A DNA stretch of 37,821 bases from an uncultured Clostridia bacterium (lineage in GTDB: Bacteria; Bacillota; Clostridia; Oscillospirales; CAG-272): positions 1-37,821 of the forward strand of contig CAJGCT010000011.1 of NCBI GenBank assembly GCA_904501985.1, written 5' to 3'. Each line of letters starts with the position of its first letter. The first letter of the stretch is position 1. Both the position numbers and the translations under genes were made by a program. This document shows positions 23,605-31,458 of this stretch, in pieces. A model generated the notes under the pieces. That model saw only the letters and a list, made by a program, of their open reading frames with translations. It ran no database searches and was not told the origin of the DNA.

Positions 23605-24912
23605 ATGTCAAAATACTTCAATAAAGCCATGGAGACCGCCTCTCGCGACGAACTCTATCATCTTCAGTCCTACAATCTCATAAAGACTGTAAAGCACGTC
23701 TATGAGAATATGCCAATGTACCGCGAGAGAATGGATGCGGCAGGTGTAAAACCCGAAGATATTCATTCTATCGAGGATCTCCACAAGCTTCCGTTTACCC
23801 ACAAGCAGGATCTTCGTGACGGCTATCCTTACGGTATGTTCTGCGTTGAACCCAAGAATCTTATAAGAATCCACGCATCCTCGGGTACTACAGGCAAGCA
23901 GACCGTTGTGGGTTACACTAAAGGTGACCTTGAGCTTTGGTCCGAATGTGCGGCACGTGCTCTTGTTGCGGCAGGCGCAGATAAGGACGATTTCGTTCAC
24001 ATAGCTTACGGCTACGGACTTTTTACCGGCGGTCTCGGCATTCACGACGGCGCACAGAAGATGGGCGCTACCGTAATTCCGGCTTCCAGCGGAAATACTG
24101 CCCGTCAGGTGACTATGCTTCAGGATTTCGGCTCATCTATTCTTTGCTGTACACCTTCCTACGCTCTGTATCTTGCGGATACTCTGAAGGAGCAGGGAAT
24201 CAGCCTCGATAAGATACATCTTAAGGCAGGCATTTTCGGTGCTGAGCCTTGGACAGAGGAAATGCGCGCAGAAATACAGGAGAGACTTGGCATAAAGGCA
24301 TACGATATCTACGGCCTTTCCGAAATATCCGGCCCCGGCGTTGCCTTTGACTGCGAATGCCAGAACGGTATGCATGTTAACGAGGATAACTTCATTATCG
24401 AAATCATTGATCCCGAAACGGAAGAAGTGCTCCCCGACGGCCAGCTCGGCGAGGTGGTATTCACCTGTATCACAAAAGAAGCGCTTCCGCTTATTCGCTA
24501 CAGAACACACGACATTTCATCCATCACACACGAGAAATGTGCCTGCGGACGTACATTTGTCCGTATGCAGAAGCCCTGCGGACGTTCCGATGATATGCTT
24601 ATCATCCGCGGCGTAAACGTATTCCCCTCGCAGGTTGAAAGCGTGCTTCTCAACTGCGGCGAGGTTGATCCTCATTACATGATAATAGTTGACAGAAAGA
24701 ATAACACCGATACCATGGAGATTCAGGTTGAGGTAAGCGCGGCAAACTTCTCTGACCACGTTAAGGGCATGGAGGAGCTTGCGGCTAAGATCAATGCTGG
24801 AATGCAGTCAACTCTCGGACTTTCATCAAGGATCACATTCGTTGAACCCGGCACCATACCGAGAAGCGAGGGTAAAGCGAAGCGTGTAATCGACAAAAGA
24901 AAGCTTCATTAA
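23605..24912 (+). CDS. paaK: Phenylacetate-CoA ligase family protein (copy 2)
   Basis: A second AMP-forming ligase, 435 residues, clearly paralogous to copy 1 along its whole length: HASSGTTGKQTVVGYT, then YGYGLFTGGLGIHDG, YGLSEISGPGVAFDC, LIRYRTHDISSITHEKCACGRTF and GRSDDMLIIRGVNVFPSQVE. The two differ enough to suggest different aryl substrates rather than recent duplication (inference). The start is ATG 23605 behind AGGAGG, 15 bases after iorB. Two ligases flanking one oxidoreductase would let the operon handle two product acids, or one forming and one activating role. Confidence 0.94.
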   Translation: MSKYFNKAMETASRDELYHLQSYNLIKTVKHVYENMPMYRERMDAAGVKPEDIHSIEDLHKLPFTHKQDLRDGYPYGMFCVEPKNLIRIHASSGTTGKQTVVGYTKGDLELWSECAARALVAAGADKDDFVHIAYGYGLFTGGLGIHDGAQKMGATVIPASSGNTARQVTMLQDFGSSILCCTPSYALYLADTLKEQGISLDKIHLKAGIFGAEPWTEEMRAEIQERLGIKAYDIYGLSEISGPGVAFDCECQNGMHVNEDNFIIEIIDPETEEVLPDGQLGEVVFTCITKEALPLIRYRTHDISSITHEKCACGRTFVRMQKPCGRSDDMLIIRGVNVFPSQVESVLLNCGEVDPHYMIIVDRKNNTDTMEIQVEVSAANFSDHVKGMEELAAKINAGMQSTLGLSSRITFVEPGTIPRSEGKAKRVIDKRKLH

Positions 24913-24937
24913 GAAGAATACATAGGAGGATGGTATT

Positions 24938-25348
24938 ATGATTATTAAGCAGATATCCATATTTGTTGAAAACAAGCCCGGCAGACTTGCCGAGATTACC
25001 GGCATCATCGCCGCTAACAACATCAACATCCGCGCACTTTCCGTTGCGGACACCACTCACTTCGGAATCCTTCGCATAATCGTTGACAATCCCGAGGAGG
25101 TTGAGCGCGTACTGCGCGAGGCAGGTCTTACTGTTTCTATAACAAGCGTTATCACCGCCTGCATCCATAACCGTCCCGGCGGACTTGCAGAAGTGCTCAC
25201 ACTTCTTGCAGACAACGATATCGCAATTGAATATATGTACGCATTTATTGCCAAGAGCGATAATGAGGCATACGTTGTTATGCGCATCGAAGCAGAGACT
25301 GCCGCAGTCAAACTACTTCGCGAGCACGGCTTTGAGGGCATGGAATAA
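24938..25348 (+). CDS. Tandem ACT-domain protein
   Basis: A 136-residue protein made of two ACT domains, about residues 1-68 (IKQISIFVENKPGRLAEITG) and 69-136 (SVITACIHNRPGGLAEVLTL). Both carry the NKPGRL/NRPGGL ligand-binding turn. ACT domains bind amino acids; stand-alone pairs like this occur next to PaaK/Ior genes, suggesting a sensor of an aromatic or branched amino acid for the pathway (inference). There is no catalytic or DNA-binding domain, so any regulatory action must be through a partner. It is last in the operon, 25 bases after paaK copy 2, with a strong terminator after it. Confidence 0.92.
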   Translation: MIIKQISIFVENKPGRLAEITGIIAANNINIRALSVADTTHFGILRIIVDNPEEVERVLREAGLTVSITSVITACIHNRPGGLAEVLTLLADNDIAIEYMYAFIAKSDNEAYVVMRIEAETAAVKLLREHGFEGME

Positions 25349-25356
25349 GAAAAATA

Positions 25357-25390
25357 CAAAAAACTCCCCGAACTTTCGGGGAGTTTTTGT
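25357..25390 (+). terminator. Terminator of the paaK-ior operon
   Basis: The core CTCCCCGA pairs with TCGGGGAG, extended by AAAAA and TTTTT into a long stem with a short loop and a T-rich tail. Confidence 0.93.
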
Positions 25391-25519
25391 ACATACATAA
25401 TGGACATTGGAATTATGAGAAACTGTGGTATGCCTTAATTTCTTTACAAACAGTCCTGTGAAACTTTATAAAAGGTTCATCGTTGTGCATAAAAACGTCG
25501 AACTTTATTCATAAATGTC

Positions 25520-25528
25520 TGATATAAT
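25520..25528 (+). promoter_or_regulatory. Extended -10 promoter of the PDZ-protein gene
   Basis: TGATATAAT, that is TG-n-TATAAT, with no good -35 at the right distance. The leader is about 64 bases. Nothing else is seen in 25391-25598. Confidence 0.55.
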
Positions 25529-25598
25529 ATTATCACAGTTACAGTTGATGACCCTAAAGAAAGATATAACTGAACTTGTATGAATTTTCGGGGGTTTT

Positions 25599-26204
25599 AT
25601 GTTCGGTAATTCTGATAATATACGAACCAAAACTGATGATAACCAGGAAAATAGCTGCTGTTACGGCGGATTTGGAAGACGTTTTTTATATGAGCAGTGC
25701 GCGAGGCGCAATTCTTCCCGACGCATCGGTGTGTTTGGCGTTGTGTCCGTTTTATGCGTATGCATAATGGTGGGTGCGTTTGGCATTCTCTGCGGCATAG
25801 TCATGTACCATATTGTTGAAGCAGGAAAATTGCCGGATTACCGCAGCGGTGCGGTGCTTCCGCATGAAACATCTGCTGTGCATAAGGCAGATGCGGAACG
25901 GGGCTCTCATCAAACGTCGTTGCTGTCAAACAGCGATGCTGACGGCACTTTTGAAAACGTCACAAGCGAGGTTTCTGCGCGTTACCGCGTGCCGACCGGG
26001 GTGATGATAAAGCGTGTTGATACAGATTCCGGTGCGTATGCGGCGGGATTTCGGTCAGGTGACATACTTGTATCAATTGACGGCGTTCCTATAAGAGATA
26101 TTGACGGGATGAACAAATTCCTTTCTATGCGTGATGCTGTTGCAAGGTCTAAGGTGATGGTTTTCAGAAACAATGCTTATATAGAGATCGAAGTTGCATT
26201 TTGA
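25599..26204 (+). CDS. Membrane-anchored PDZ-domain protein without protease domain
   Basis: A 201-residue protein: a charged, cysteine-containing N-terminal cytoplasmic segment (1-42), one TM helix (about 44-72), a Ser/Asp-rich linker (75-125) and a C-terminal PDZ domain (about 128-201). The PDZ carries VMIKRVDTDSGAYAAGFRSGDILVSIDGVPIRDI, the pattern of HtrA/DegP-type PDZ domains. HtrA proteases have the same TM-linker-PDZ ends, but the trypsin-like domain between them is absent with no trace of His-Asp-Ser motifs. It may be an adaptor or an internally deleted HtrA. The start is ATG 25599 with a weak GGGGG site. Confidence 0.82.
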   Translation: MFGNSDNIRTKTDDNQENSCCYGGFGRRFLYEQCARRNSSRRIGVFGVVSVLCVCIMVGAFGILCGIVMYHIVEAGKLPDYRSGAVLPHETSAVHKADAERGSHQTSLLSNSDADGTFENVTSEVSARYRVPTGVMIKRVDTDSGAYAAGFRSGDILVSIDGVPIRDIDGMNKFLSMRDAVARSKVMVFRNNAYIEIEVAF

Positions 26205-26209
26205 CTTTC

Positions 26210-26235
26210 GGGGCTGTGAAAACAGCCCCTTTTTT
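26210..26235 (+). terminator. Terminator of the PDZ-protein gene
   Basis: GGGGCTGT, a GAAA loop and ACAGCCCC followed by six Ts; a classic rho-independent terminator. Confidence 0.95.
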
Positions 26236-26293
26236 GCGCTGTTTGCCGGATATAAGCAAAGCCATGTTATCGAAAAAAGCGCGTAATACCAAA

Positions 26294-26326
26294 AATTCGA
26301 CAAAATATTGCAAATTTTGTCGAATT
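26294..26326. promoter_or_regulatory. Inverted-repeat operator upstream of the NhaC-family gene
   Basis: Arms AATTCGACAAAAT (26294-26306) and ATTTTGTCGAATT (26314-26326) are perfect 13-base inverted repeats around a seven-base spacer, ending three bases before the -35 box. It follows an already complete terminator and has no T tail, so an operator for a dimeric regulator is more likely than a terminator. The regulator is unknown. Confidence 0.65.
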
Positions 26327-26329
26327 ATA

Positions 26330-26358
26330 TTGACATTTGGTTAAAAATGTGGTAATAT
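26330..26358 (+). promoter_or_regulatory. Promoter of the NhaC-family gene
   Basis: TTGACA (26330-26335), 17 bp, TAATAT (26353-26358), immediately downstream of the inverted repeat. Confidence 0.82.
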
Positions 26359-26391
26359 TTTAATATCTTAATATATTTGGAGGACAATACT

Positions 26392-28077
26392 ATGCAAATG
26401 CTTACCACAAAGCGTTTTATGGCGCTTGCAGTGATCGTTATGCTTATAATGTCCGTGTTTACTTTCGGTGTTTATGCCGAGGACACAGATACAGCAGTGA
26501 TCGCTGAAACCGAAGTTGTTACCGAAACTCTTGAAGCGACTGAAGAAGCCGCTGACGATAGCGGAGACCGCTTCTACGCTACCTTCTGGGCACTTGTACC
26601 GCCCGTACTTGCGATCGCTCTGGCACTTATCACCAAAGAGGTATATTCCTCACTGTTCGTAGGTATTCTTGCAGGCGGTCTGCTTGCAATGAACTTCAGT
26701 CCCCTTGGAACGATTGATGCTATCATCAATGACGGTCTTATTTCCGCCGTTTCCGGAAACGCAGGCATCTTCATATTCCTGGTTATCCTTGGCATTATGG
26801 TTGCGCTCATCAACAAGACCGGTGCCGCTGCTGCATTCGGTAAGTGGGCAAAGACTCACATTAAGACCCGTATCGGTGCACAGCTTGCCACTTTCGTTCT
26901 CGGTGTGCTTATCTTTATCGACGACTACTTTAACTGCCTTACCGTTGGCTCGGTTATGATGCCTGTTACCGATGCGCATAAGGTATCTCGCGCGAAGCTG
27001 GCGTTCATCATTGACGCAACCGCAGCTCCCATTTGTATGATCGCTCCCATTTCATCCTGGGCGGCGGCAGTTTCCTCCTATGCTGAGGGAACAGGCTACA
27101 GCGGTCTTGAGCTGTTTGTTCGCGCTATTCCTTTCAACTACTACTCTCTTATGATGCTCCTCTTTGTAGTTCTTATCACTGTCATGAAGGTTGACTTTGG
27201 TCCTATGGCAAAGCATGAAAGAAATGCAATTGAGAAGGGCGACCTCTTTACTACAGGTGTTTCCGACAACAAGGCGAAGGAAGAGCTTGAGGTTAACGAA
27301 AAGGGAAAGGTTATCGACCTTATTCTCCCTGTACTCGTTCTTATCGTTGTTTGCGTATTTGCACTTGTATACGTTGGCGGCATCCTCTCCGGTGCTGACT
27401 TTATTACCGCTTTCGGTGATACCGATGCTACCGTTGGTCTGCCTTGGGGCGGTCTTATCGCACTTATTCTTACCATTATCTACCTCATCTGCCGCCGTGT
27501 TGTTTCCTTCAAGGACGCAATGGCTTGCATTCCCAAGGGCTTCAACGCAATGGTTCCCGCAATCACCATCCTTACCTTTGCAACCACCCTTAAGAATATG
27601 ACCGGTCTTCTCGGTGCGGATGTTTACATCGAAACAATCATGAAGGGCTCTGCTGAGGCACTCTCTCTGTTCCTTCCTGCTGTTGTATTCCTCGTTGCTT
27701 GCCTGCTTGCATTCGCTACAGGTACTTCTTGGGGAACATTCGGTATTCTTATTCCGATCGTTGCCGCAATCTTCGATCCCACAAGCTCGCTCTACTTCAT
27801 CGGTATGTCTGCGTGCCTTGCAGGTGCAGTATGCGGTGACCACTGCTCACCTATTTCCGACACCACTATCATGTCGTCGGCAGGTGCACAGTGCGACCAC
27901 ATCAACCACGTTTCAACTCAGCTTCCTTATGCGATCTCCATCGCTGCTTGCTCGTTTGTCGCTTACATTGTAGGCGGTCTTACGCAGAACGGCTGGATCG
28001 GTCTTGCAGCGGCAGTTGTTGCGACTGTGGGATTTGTTGTGGTTGTTAAGGCAATGTACAAAAACCGCAAGGTTTAA
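26392..28077 (+). CDS. NhaC-family Na+/H+ antiporter-like transporter
   Basis: A 561-residue polytopic membrane protein of the NhaC superfamily, exchanging Na+ for H+ or an organic substrate. Family blocks are PPVLAIALALITKEVYSSL, FIDDYFNCLTVGSVMMPVTD with the conserved acidic pair, FIIDATAAPICMIAPISSWAA, and late FATGTSWGTFGILIPI and GAVCGDHCSPISDTTIMSS. About a dozen TM helices are visible. Unusually, the N terminus is a signal-peptide-like helix (8-32) ending FGVYAED, followed by an acidic Glu/Thr-rich linker (about 30-60) before the first family helix. The start is ATG 26392 behind GGAGG. It stands alone between its own promoter and terminator. Transported substrate is uncertain. Confidence 0.93.
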   Translation: MQMLTTKRFMALAVIVMLIMSVFTFGVYAEDTDTAVIAETEVVTETLEATEEAADDSGDRFYATFWALVPPVLAIALALITKEVYSSLFVGILAGGLLAMNFSPLGTIDAIINDGLISAVSGNAGIFIFLVILGIMVALINKTGAAAAFGKWAKTHIKTRIGAQLATFVLGVLIFIDDYFNCLTVGSVMMPVTDAHKVSRAKLAFIIDATAAPICMIAPISSWAAAVSSYAEGTGYSGLELFVRAIPFNYYSLMMLLFVVLITVMKVDFGPMAKHERNAIEKGDLFTTGVSDNKAKEELEVNEKGKVIDLILPVLVLIVVCVFALVYVGGILSGADFITAFGDTDATVGLPWGGLIALILTIIYLICRRVVSFKDAMACIPKGFNAMVPAITILTFATTLKNMTGLLGADVYIETIMKGSAEALSLFLPAVVFLVACLLAFATGTSWGTFGILIPIVAAIFDPTSSLYFIGMSACLAGAVCGDHCSPISDTTIMSSAGAQCDHINHVSTQLPYAISIAACSFVAYIVGGLTQNGWIGLAAAVVATVGFVVVVKAMYKNRKV

Positions 28078-28098
28078 TTCCGATTAAGTCAGGTATAC

Positions 28099-28138
28099 AA
28101 AAGACGCGCCCGCACCTAAAGGTGAGGGCGCGTCTTTT
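28099..28138 (+). terminator. Terminator of the NhaC-family gene
   Basis: AAAAGACGCGCCC (28099-28111) pairs with GGGCGCGTCTTTT (28126-28138), and the loop adds a small ACCT/AGGT stem. A T-rich tail follows. Confidence 0.92.
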
Positions 28139-28210
28139 CCTTTTTTGCCTGTAACGGCGTAATTTTCACCCAAACAATAAATCTGTAACAACATATTCAT
28201 ATCTATGCAT

Positions 28211-28237
28211 TATAATATAAATACGGTCATATGACCG
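28211..28237 (+). promoter_or_regulatory. -10 box and palindromic operator before hflK
   Basis: TATAAT at 28211-28216 with no clear -35. CGGTCATATGACCG at 28224-28237 is a perfect 14-bp palindrome lying on the expected transcription start. A second dyad, ATCACA/TGTGAC, lies at about 28253-28268. The position would suit a repressor. Confidence 0.5.
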
Positions 28238-28288
28238 CATTGAAAACGCGCCATCACAGAAATGTGACGATAAAGGAGGAAAATACAT

Positions 28289-29278
28289 ATGAATGGCAAA
28301 GATAATTCCGGGCGTATATTTTACACCGATCCGCCAAAGAAGCCTATTGGTAAAAAAACTGTTCGCGTTGCTGTACTTGTAATCGTATTGCTGGCTCTGT
28401 TCACAGTAATATCTACCTGTTGGTATACTGTTGATGAAAAGCAGCAGGCGGTGGTTACCACATTCGGCAAGGTTACCGATGTTACCGATGCAGGAATGCA
28501 TTTTAAGCTTCCTTTCGGTATTCAGCAGGTACACAAGGTAAACGTTAACGTTTACCAGAAGATCGAGCTTGGATACACAACCGATTATACATCCGATTCG
28601 GTATATCAGACTATTGAAAAAGAGTCCAAAATGATAACGGGCGACTACAATATCGTAAATGTGGATTTCTTCGTTGAATATAAGGTGTCCGATCCCGTTA
28701 AGTATCTCTACAATTCAAGACAGCCGGTATCTATTCTTAAAAATCTCATACAGAGTCAGATTCGCGCTGTTGTTGGATCAGCTACAGTTGACCAGGTTCT
28801 GACCGACGGCAAGACCGACATTCAGATAAGAGTAAAAGAGCTTGTCAGCGAAATTCTTGAAACATACGATATTGGTCTTATTCTTACCGATATAAAGATT
28901 CAGGATGCCGAGCCGCCGACACAGTCGGTTATTGAAGCGTTCAAGCAAGTCGAAACCGCAAAGCAGGGCGCTGAAACCGCAATAAATCAGGCTAAGGCCT
29001 ACAGCAACTCCAAGCTTCCGCAGGCTGAAGCTGAGGCGGACCAGCTTATACAGAACGCCGAATACTTAAAGCAGAACCGCATAAACGAAGCTGTGAAGCA
29101 GGTCGCGCGCTTTAACGCCATGTATGACGAATATTCAAAGGATCCGGAGATCACCAGAATCCGTATGTATTATGAGATGATCGAGGAGACGCTTCCCGGC
29201 GTGGTGCTTTATGTTGACGTGTCCGATACCACAACGGAAAAGCTGTTGCCGCTTGACGATTTCGTATCGTCCAAGTAA
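28289..29278 (+). CDS. hflK: HflK-like SPFH membrane protein
   Basis: A 329-residue stomatin/prohibitin-fold protein. One TM helix (about 25-47) is followed by WYTVDEKQQAVVTTFGKVTDV, the start of the SPFH domain, then DVTDAGMHFKLPFGIQQV, NVDFFVEYKVSDPVKYLY, and a long Glu/Ala-rich helix (about 225-290) that would form the cage wall. In E. coli HflK and HflC form a large ring that encloses and modulates the FtsH protease. The start is ATG 28289 behind AAAGGAGGA. It is 21 bases ahead of hflC. No ftsH is in the window. The C terminus lacks the Gly-rich N-terminal extension of the E. coli protein, as is usual in Firmicutes. Confidence 0.92.
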   Translation: MNGKDNSGRIFYTDPPKKPIGKKTVRVAVLVIVLLALFTVISTCWYTVDEKQQAVVTTFGKVTDVTDAGMHFKLPFGIQQVHKVNVNVYQKIELGYTTDYTSDSVYQTIEKESKMITGDYNIVNVDFFVEYKVSDPVKYLYNSRQPVSILKNLIQSQIRAVVGSATVDQVLTDGKTDIQIRVKELVSEILETYDIGLILTDIKIQDAEPPTQSVIEAFKQVETAKQGAETAINQAKAYSNSKLPQAEAEADQLIQNAEYLKQNRINEAVKQVARFNAMYDEYSKDPEITRIRMYYEMIEETLPGVVLYVDVSDTTTEKLLPLDDFVSSK

Positions 29279-29299
29279 CAGGGAAGGAGGATTTAACTA

Positions 29300-30175
29300 A
29301 TGAAAAAAGGTCTTATAATCACGGCTATTGCTATACTTCTTCTCGTGTTTGTGGGATTTAATTCCCTGTATGCAGTAGCAGAGAATGAATACGCGTGTCT
29401 TATGCGTTTTTCCGAAATTGTGGGTGTAACAAACGAAGCCGGACTTCATTTTAAAGTTCCGTTTATTGATTCTATCCGCATCTTCCCCGATACAACCCTC
29501 ATTTACGATATCCCCCCCTCAGAGGTGCTTACTTCGGATAAGAAGAACATGACCGTTGACAGCTATATTATCTGGGAGATATCCGATCCCCGTACATTTT
29601 ACCGGACACTCGGAAGCACCGGTGAGGCTGAGGCGAGACTTAACGCGGTCACATACAACGCCCTCAAGAATCTCATGGGTACACTTGAGCAGGACGACAT
29701 TATAAACACCGAGGATGCGTCCGGCAGAAACGATATCTATGCCGGTATTACCACCGAGGTTGCGGAGCTTTGCACCACATACGGCATAAACGTTCTTGAT
29801 GTTCGTATCAAGCGTTTTGACCTTGCGGAGAGCAACGAGAATGCGGTATACGACCGCATGATCTCCGACAGAAATCAGATGGCGGAGAAGTACACTGCGG
29901 ACGGCAAATACGAGGCGTCCATCATCCGAAATGAGGTTGACAAGCAGGTAAATATCATCGTGTCAAACGCAGAGGCTGAAGCGGCAAGACTTGAAGCCGA
30001 GGGCGAGCAGGAATATATGAGATTGCTTGCCGAGGCGTACAACACCGCAGACAAAAAGGATTTCTACGAGTTTATGCGCGCGCTTGAAGCGCTTAAGGCA
30101 TCCCTTACCGGTGACGACAAGACGGTTATAATCGACAAAGAGTCGGCTCTCGGAAAAATTCTTGTAAATCCGTAA
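29300..30175 (+). CDS. hflC: HflC-like SPFH membrane protein
   Basis: A 291-residue partner of HflK. It has an N-terminal TM helix (about 5-25), then AVAENEYACLMRFSEIVGV, NEAGLHFKVPFIDSIRIFP, SEVLTSDKKNMTVDSYIIWEISDP (a strong HflC block) and GINVLDVRIKRFDLAESNENAVYDRM, followed by the Ala/Glu-rich helix AEAEAARLEAEGEQEYMRLL. The start is ATG 29300 behind GGAAGGAGG. It ends at a hairpin shared with convergent purN. Same operon as hflK. Confidence 0.94.
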   Translation: MKKGLIITAIAILLLVFVGFNSLYAVAENEYACLMRFSEIVGVTNEAGLHFKVPFIDSIRIFPDTTLIYDIPPSEVLTSDKKNMTVDSYIIWEISDPRTFYRTLGSTGEAEARLNAVTYNALKNLMGTLEQDDIINTEDASGRNDIYAGITTEVAELCTTYGINVLDVRIKRFDLAESNENAVYDRMISDRNQMAEKYTADGKYEASIIRNEVDKQVNIIVSNAEAEAARLEAEGEQEYMRLLAEAYNTADKKDFYEFMRALEALKASLTGDDKTVIIDKESALGKILVNP

Positions 30176-30183
30176 AATAAGGA

Positions 30184-30214
30184 TAACCCCGGCGAGGATT
30201 CCTCGCCGGGGTTA
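30184..30214. terminator. Hairpin between hflC and convergent purN
   Basis: TAACCCCGGCGAGG (30184-30197) and CCTCGCCGGGGTTA (30201-30214) form a perfect 14-bp stem with an ATT loop. No T run on the plus side; it sits one base from the purN stop and may serve both genes. Confidence 0.75.
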
Positions 30215-30216
30215 CA

Positions 30217-30840
30217 TCATTTTATATGTACTATATTATCGGCAACCGTAAGCCTGTCTGCACAGAAAAGCTCAATTGCTTCGGGAAGCAGCTTCCATTC
30301 AGCCTCCTCCATAACTCTGCGCTGGAGGATTTCGGGGGTGTCGCCCTCCAGAATCGGTACTGACTTCTGTGCTATGATAGGTCCGCCGTCGCAGACTTCA
30401 TTTACGAAATGTACTGTGGCACCGGTCAGCTTTACGCCTTTTGCGAGTGCTGCCTCATGGACGTGAAGTCCGTAGAATCCCTCGCCGCAGAAGCTGGGGA
30501 TAAGGGCAGGGTGCACATTCATCACGCGGTTTTCAAAGGTGCGTGTGAAGCACTCGTCAAGGATTATCATAAATCCTGCCAGCACCACAAGGTCGATATC
30601 CCTTGTCTGAAGCTCGGATATGAGTTTTTTTGTGTATTCCACTCTGTCAGGGTAATCCTTCTTTGGAATAACGATTCCCTCAACACCGTGATTTTTTGCG
30701 CGCTCTAAGGCATACGCGCCCTCTTTACTTGATACGACCACCGAAACCCGTCCGTTTTTGATTATACCCGAGTCACAGGCGTCAAAAATCGCCTGAAGAT
30801 TTGTTCCGCCGCCGGAAACAAGAACTGCTATCTTTTTCAT
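30217..30840 (-). CDS. purN: Phosphoribosylglycinamide formyltransferase
   Basis: The third step of de novo purine synthesis, transferring a formyl group from 10-formyl-tetrahydrofolate to GAR. It has 207 residues. The phosphate-binding VLVSGGGTNLQAI is at 7-19, the catalytic triad is Asn108 and His110 in RVMNVHPALIPSF and Asp151 in NEVCDGGPIIAQ, and HEAALAKGVKLTGATVH precedes it. The start is ATG 30840, 24 bases after the purE stop. The other purine genes are not in the window, so this is a detached purEN pair. Confidence 0.96.
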   Translation of the reverse strand: MKKIAVLVSGGGTNLQAIFDACDSGIIKNGRVSVVVSSKEGAYALERAKNHGVEGIVIPKKDYPDRVEYTKKLISELQTRDIDLVVLAGFMIILDECFTRTFENRVMNVHPALIPSFCGEGFYGLHVHEAALAKGVKLTGATVHFVNEVCDGGPIIAQKSVPILEGDTPEILQRRVMEEAEWKLLPEAIELFCADRLTVADNIVHIK

Positions 30841-30864
30841 AAGCGTTTTCCCTCGCGGATCCTC

Positions 30865-31356
30865 TTAGCCAAGCTCTGCCTGGAGCTTGGCATCCTTTGC
30901 CACAACGCCTGCTTCCATTTCAAGCTTGAAGCGTTCAAGCTTAAGAGCAAGATCGGCATCGGACAGTGCGATCATCTGTGCCGCAAGAATTGCCGCATTC
31001 TGTGCGCCGTCGATTGCAACGGTGGCAACAGGAATGCCGCCGGGCATCTGAACCATGGAAAGAAGCGAGTCGAGACCGTCCATTGTAGAGGATTTTATCG
31101 GAATACCGATGACAGGAAGGGTGGTGTAAGCCGCGATAACGCCGCCGAGATGTGCCGCTTTGCCTGCCGCGGCGATGATAACGCCAAAGCCGTTGTCCTT
31201 GGCATTTGAAGCAAATTCCTCAGCCTGACGGGGCGTTCTGTGGGCACTTATAACACGAGCCTCATAGGGAATACCGAATGCCACAAGCTGGTCGATACAT
31301 TTTTTTACTACGGGCAGGTCGGAATCACTGCCCATTATAACAGCAACTTTTTTCAT
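30865..31356 (-). CDS. purE: N5-carboxyaminoimidazole ribonucleotide mutase
   Basis: A purine-synthesis enzyme converting N5-CAIR to CAIR (class I PurE), or AIR plus CO2 directly to CAIR (class II). It has 163 residues. Signatures are VIMGSDSDLPVVKK (GSDSD, residues 9-13), RVISAHRTPRQAEEF (catalytic His of SAHRTP) and AAAGKAAHLGGVIAA, whose GKAAHL replaces the GxAAHLPG of the classic class I enzyme. PurK is not seen beside it, so the class remains open. The start is ATG 31356 behind GAAAGGAAAC. The leader carries a small GCGGC/GCCGC hairpin but not a purine riboswitch. Confidence 0.96.
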   Translation of the reverse strand: MKKVAVIMGSDSDLPVVKKCIDQLVAFGIPYEARVISAHRTPRQAEEFASNAKDNGFGVIIAAAGKAAHLGGVIAAYTTLPVIGIPIKSSTMDGLDSLLSMVQMPGGIPVATVAIDGAQNAAILAAQMIALSDADLALKLERFKLEMEAGVVAKDAKLQAELG

Positions 31357-31405
31357 TATAGTAGTTTCCTTTCACCAAGCGGCAAATGCCGCATAATTTG
31401 ATATT

Positions 31406-31434
31406 ATTGTACCATATTTCCCGTGATATGTCAA
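31406..31434 (-). promoter_or_regulatory. Promoter of purE-purN
   Basis: On the minus strand TTGACA (31434-31429), 17 bp, TACAAT (31411-31406), about 50 bases ahead of purE. Confidence 0.88.
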
Positions 31435-31458
31435 TACAAATACCGACCATTAACACTA

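Noticed and set aside
27052..27843. Long open frame opposite the NhaC-family gene
   Set aside because: The opposite strand encodes a clear transporter; the antisense product is rich in Cys, Lys and Asn without pattern.
28289..30175. Flotillin/stomatin-type identity for the SPFH pair
   Set aside because: The two adjacent genes, their lengths and the HflC-type SEVLTSDKKNMTVD block fit HflK-HflC better.
31357..31405. Possible purine riboswitch ahead of purE
   Set aside because: The leader is only about 45 bases with one small hairpin; it is too short and lacks the three-way-junction core.
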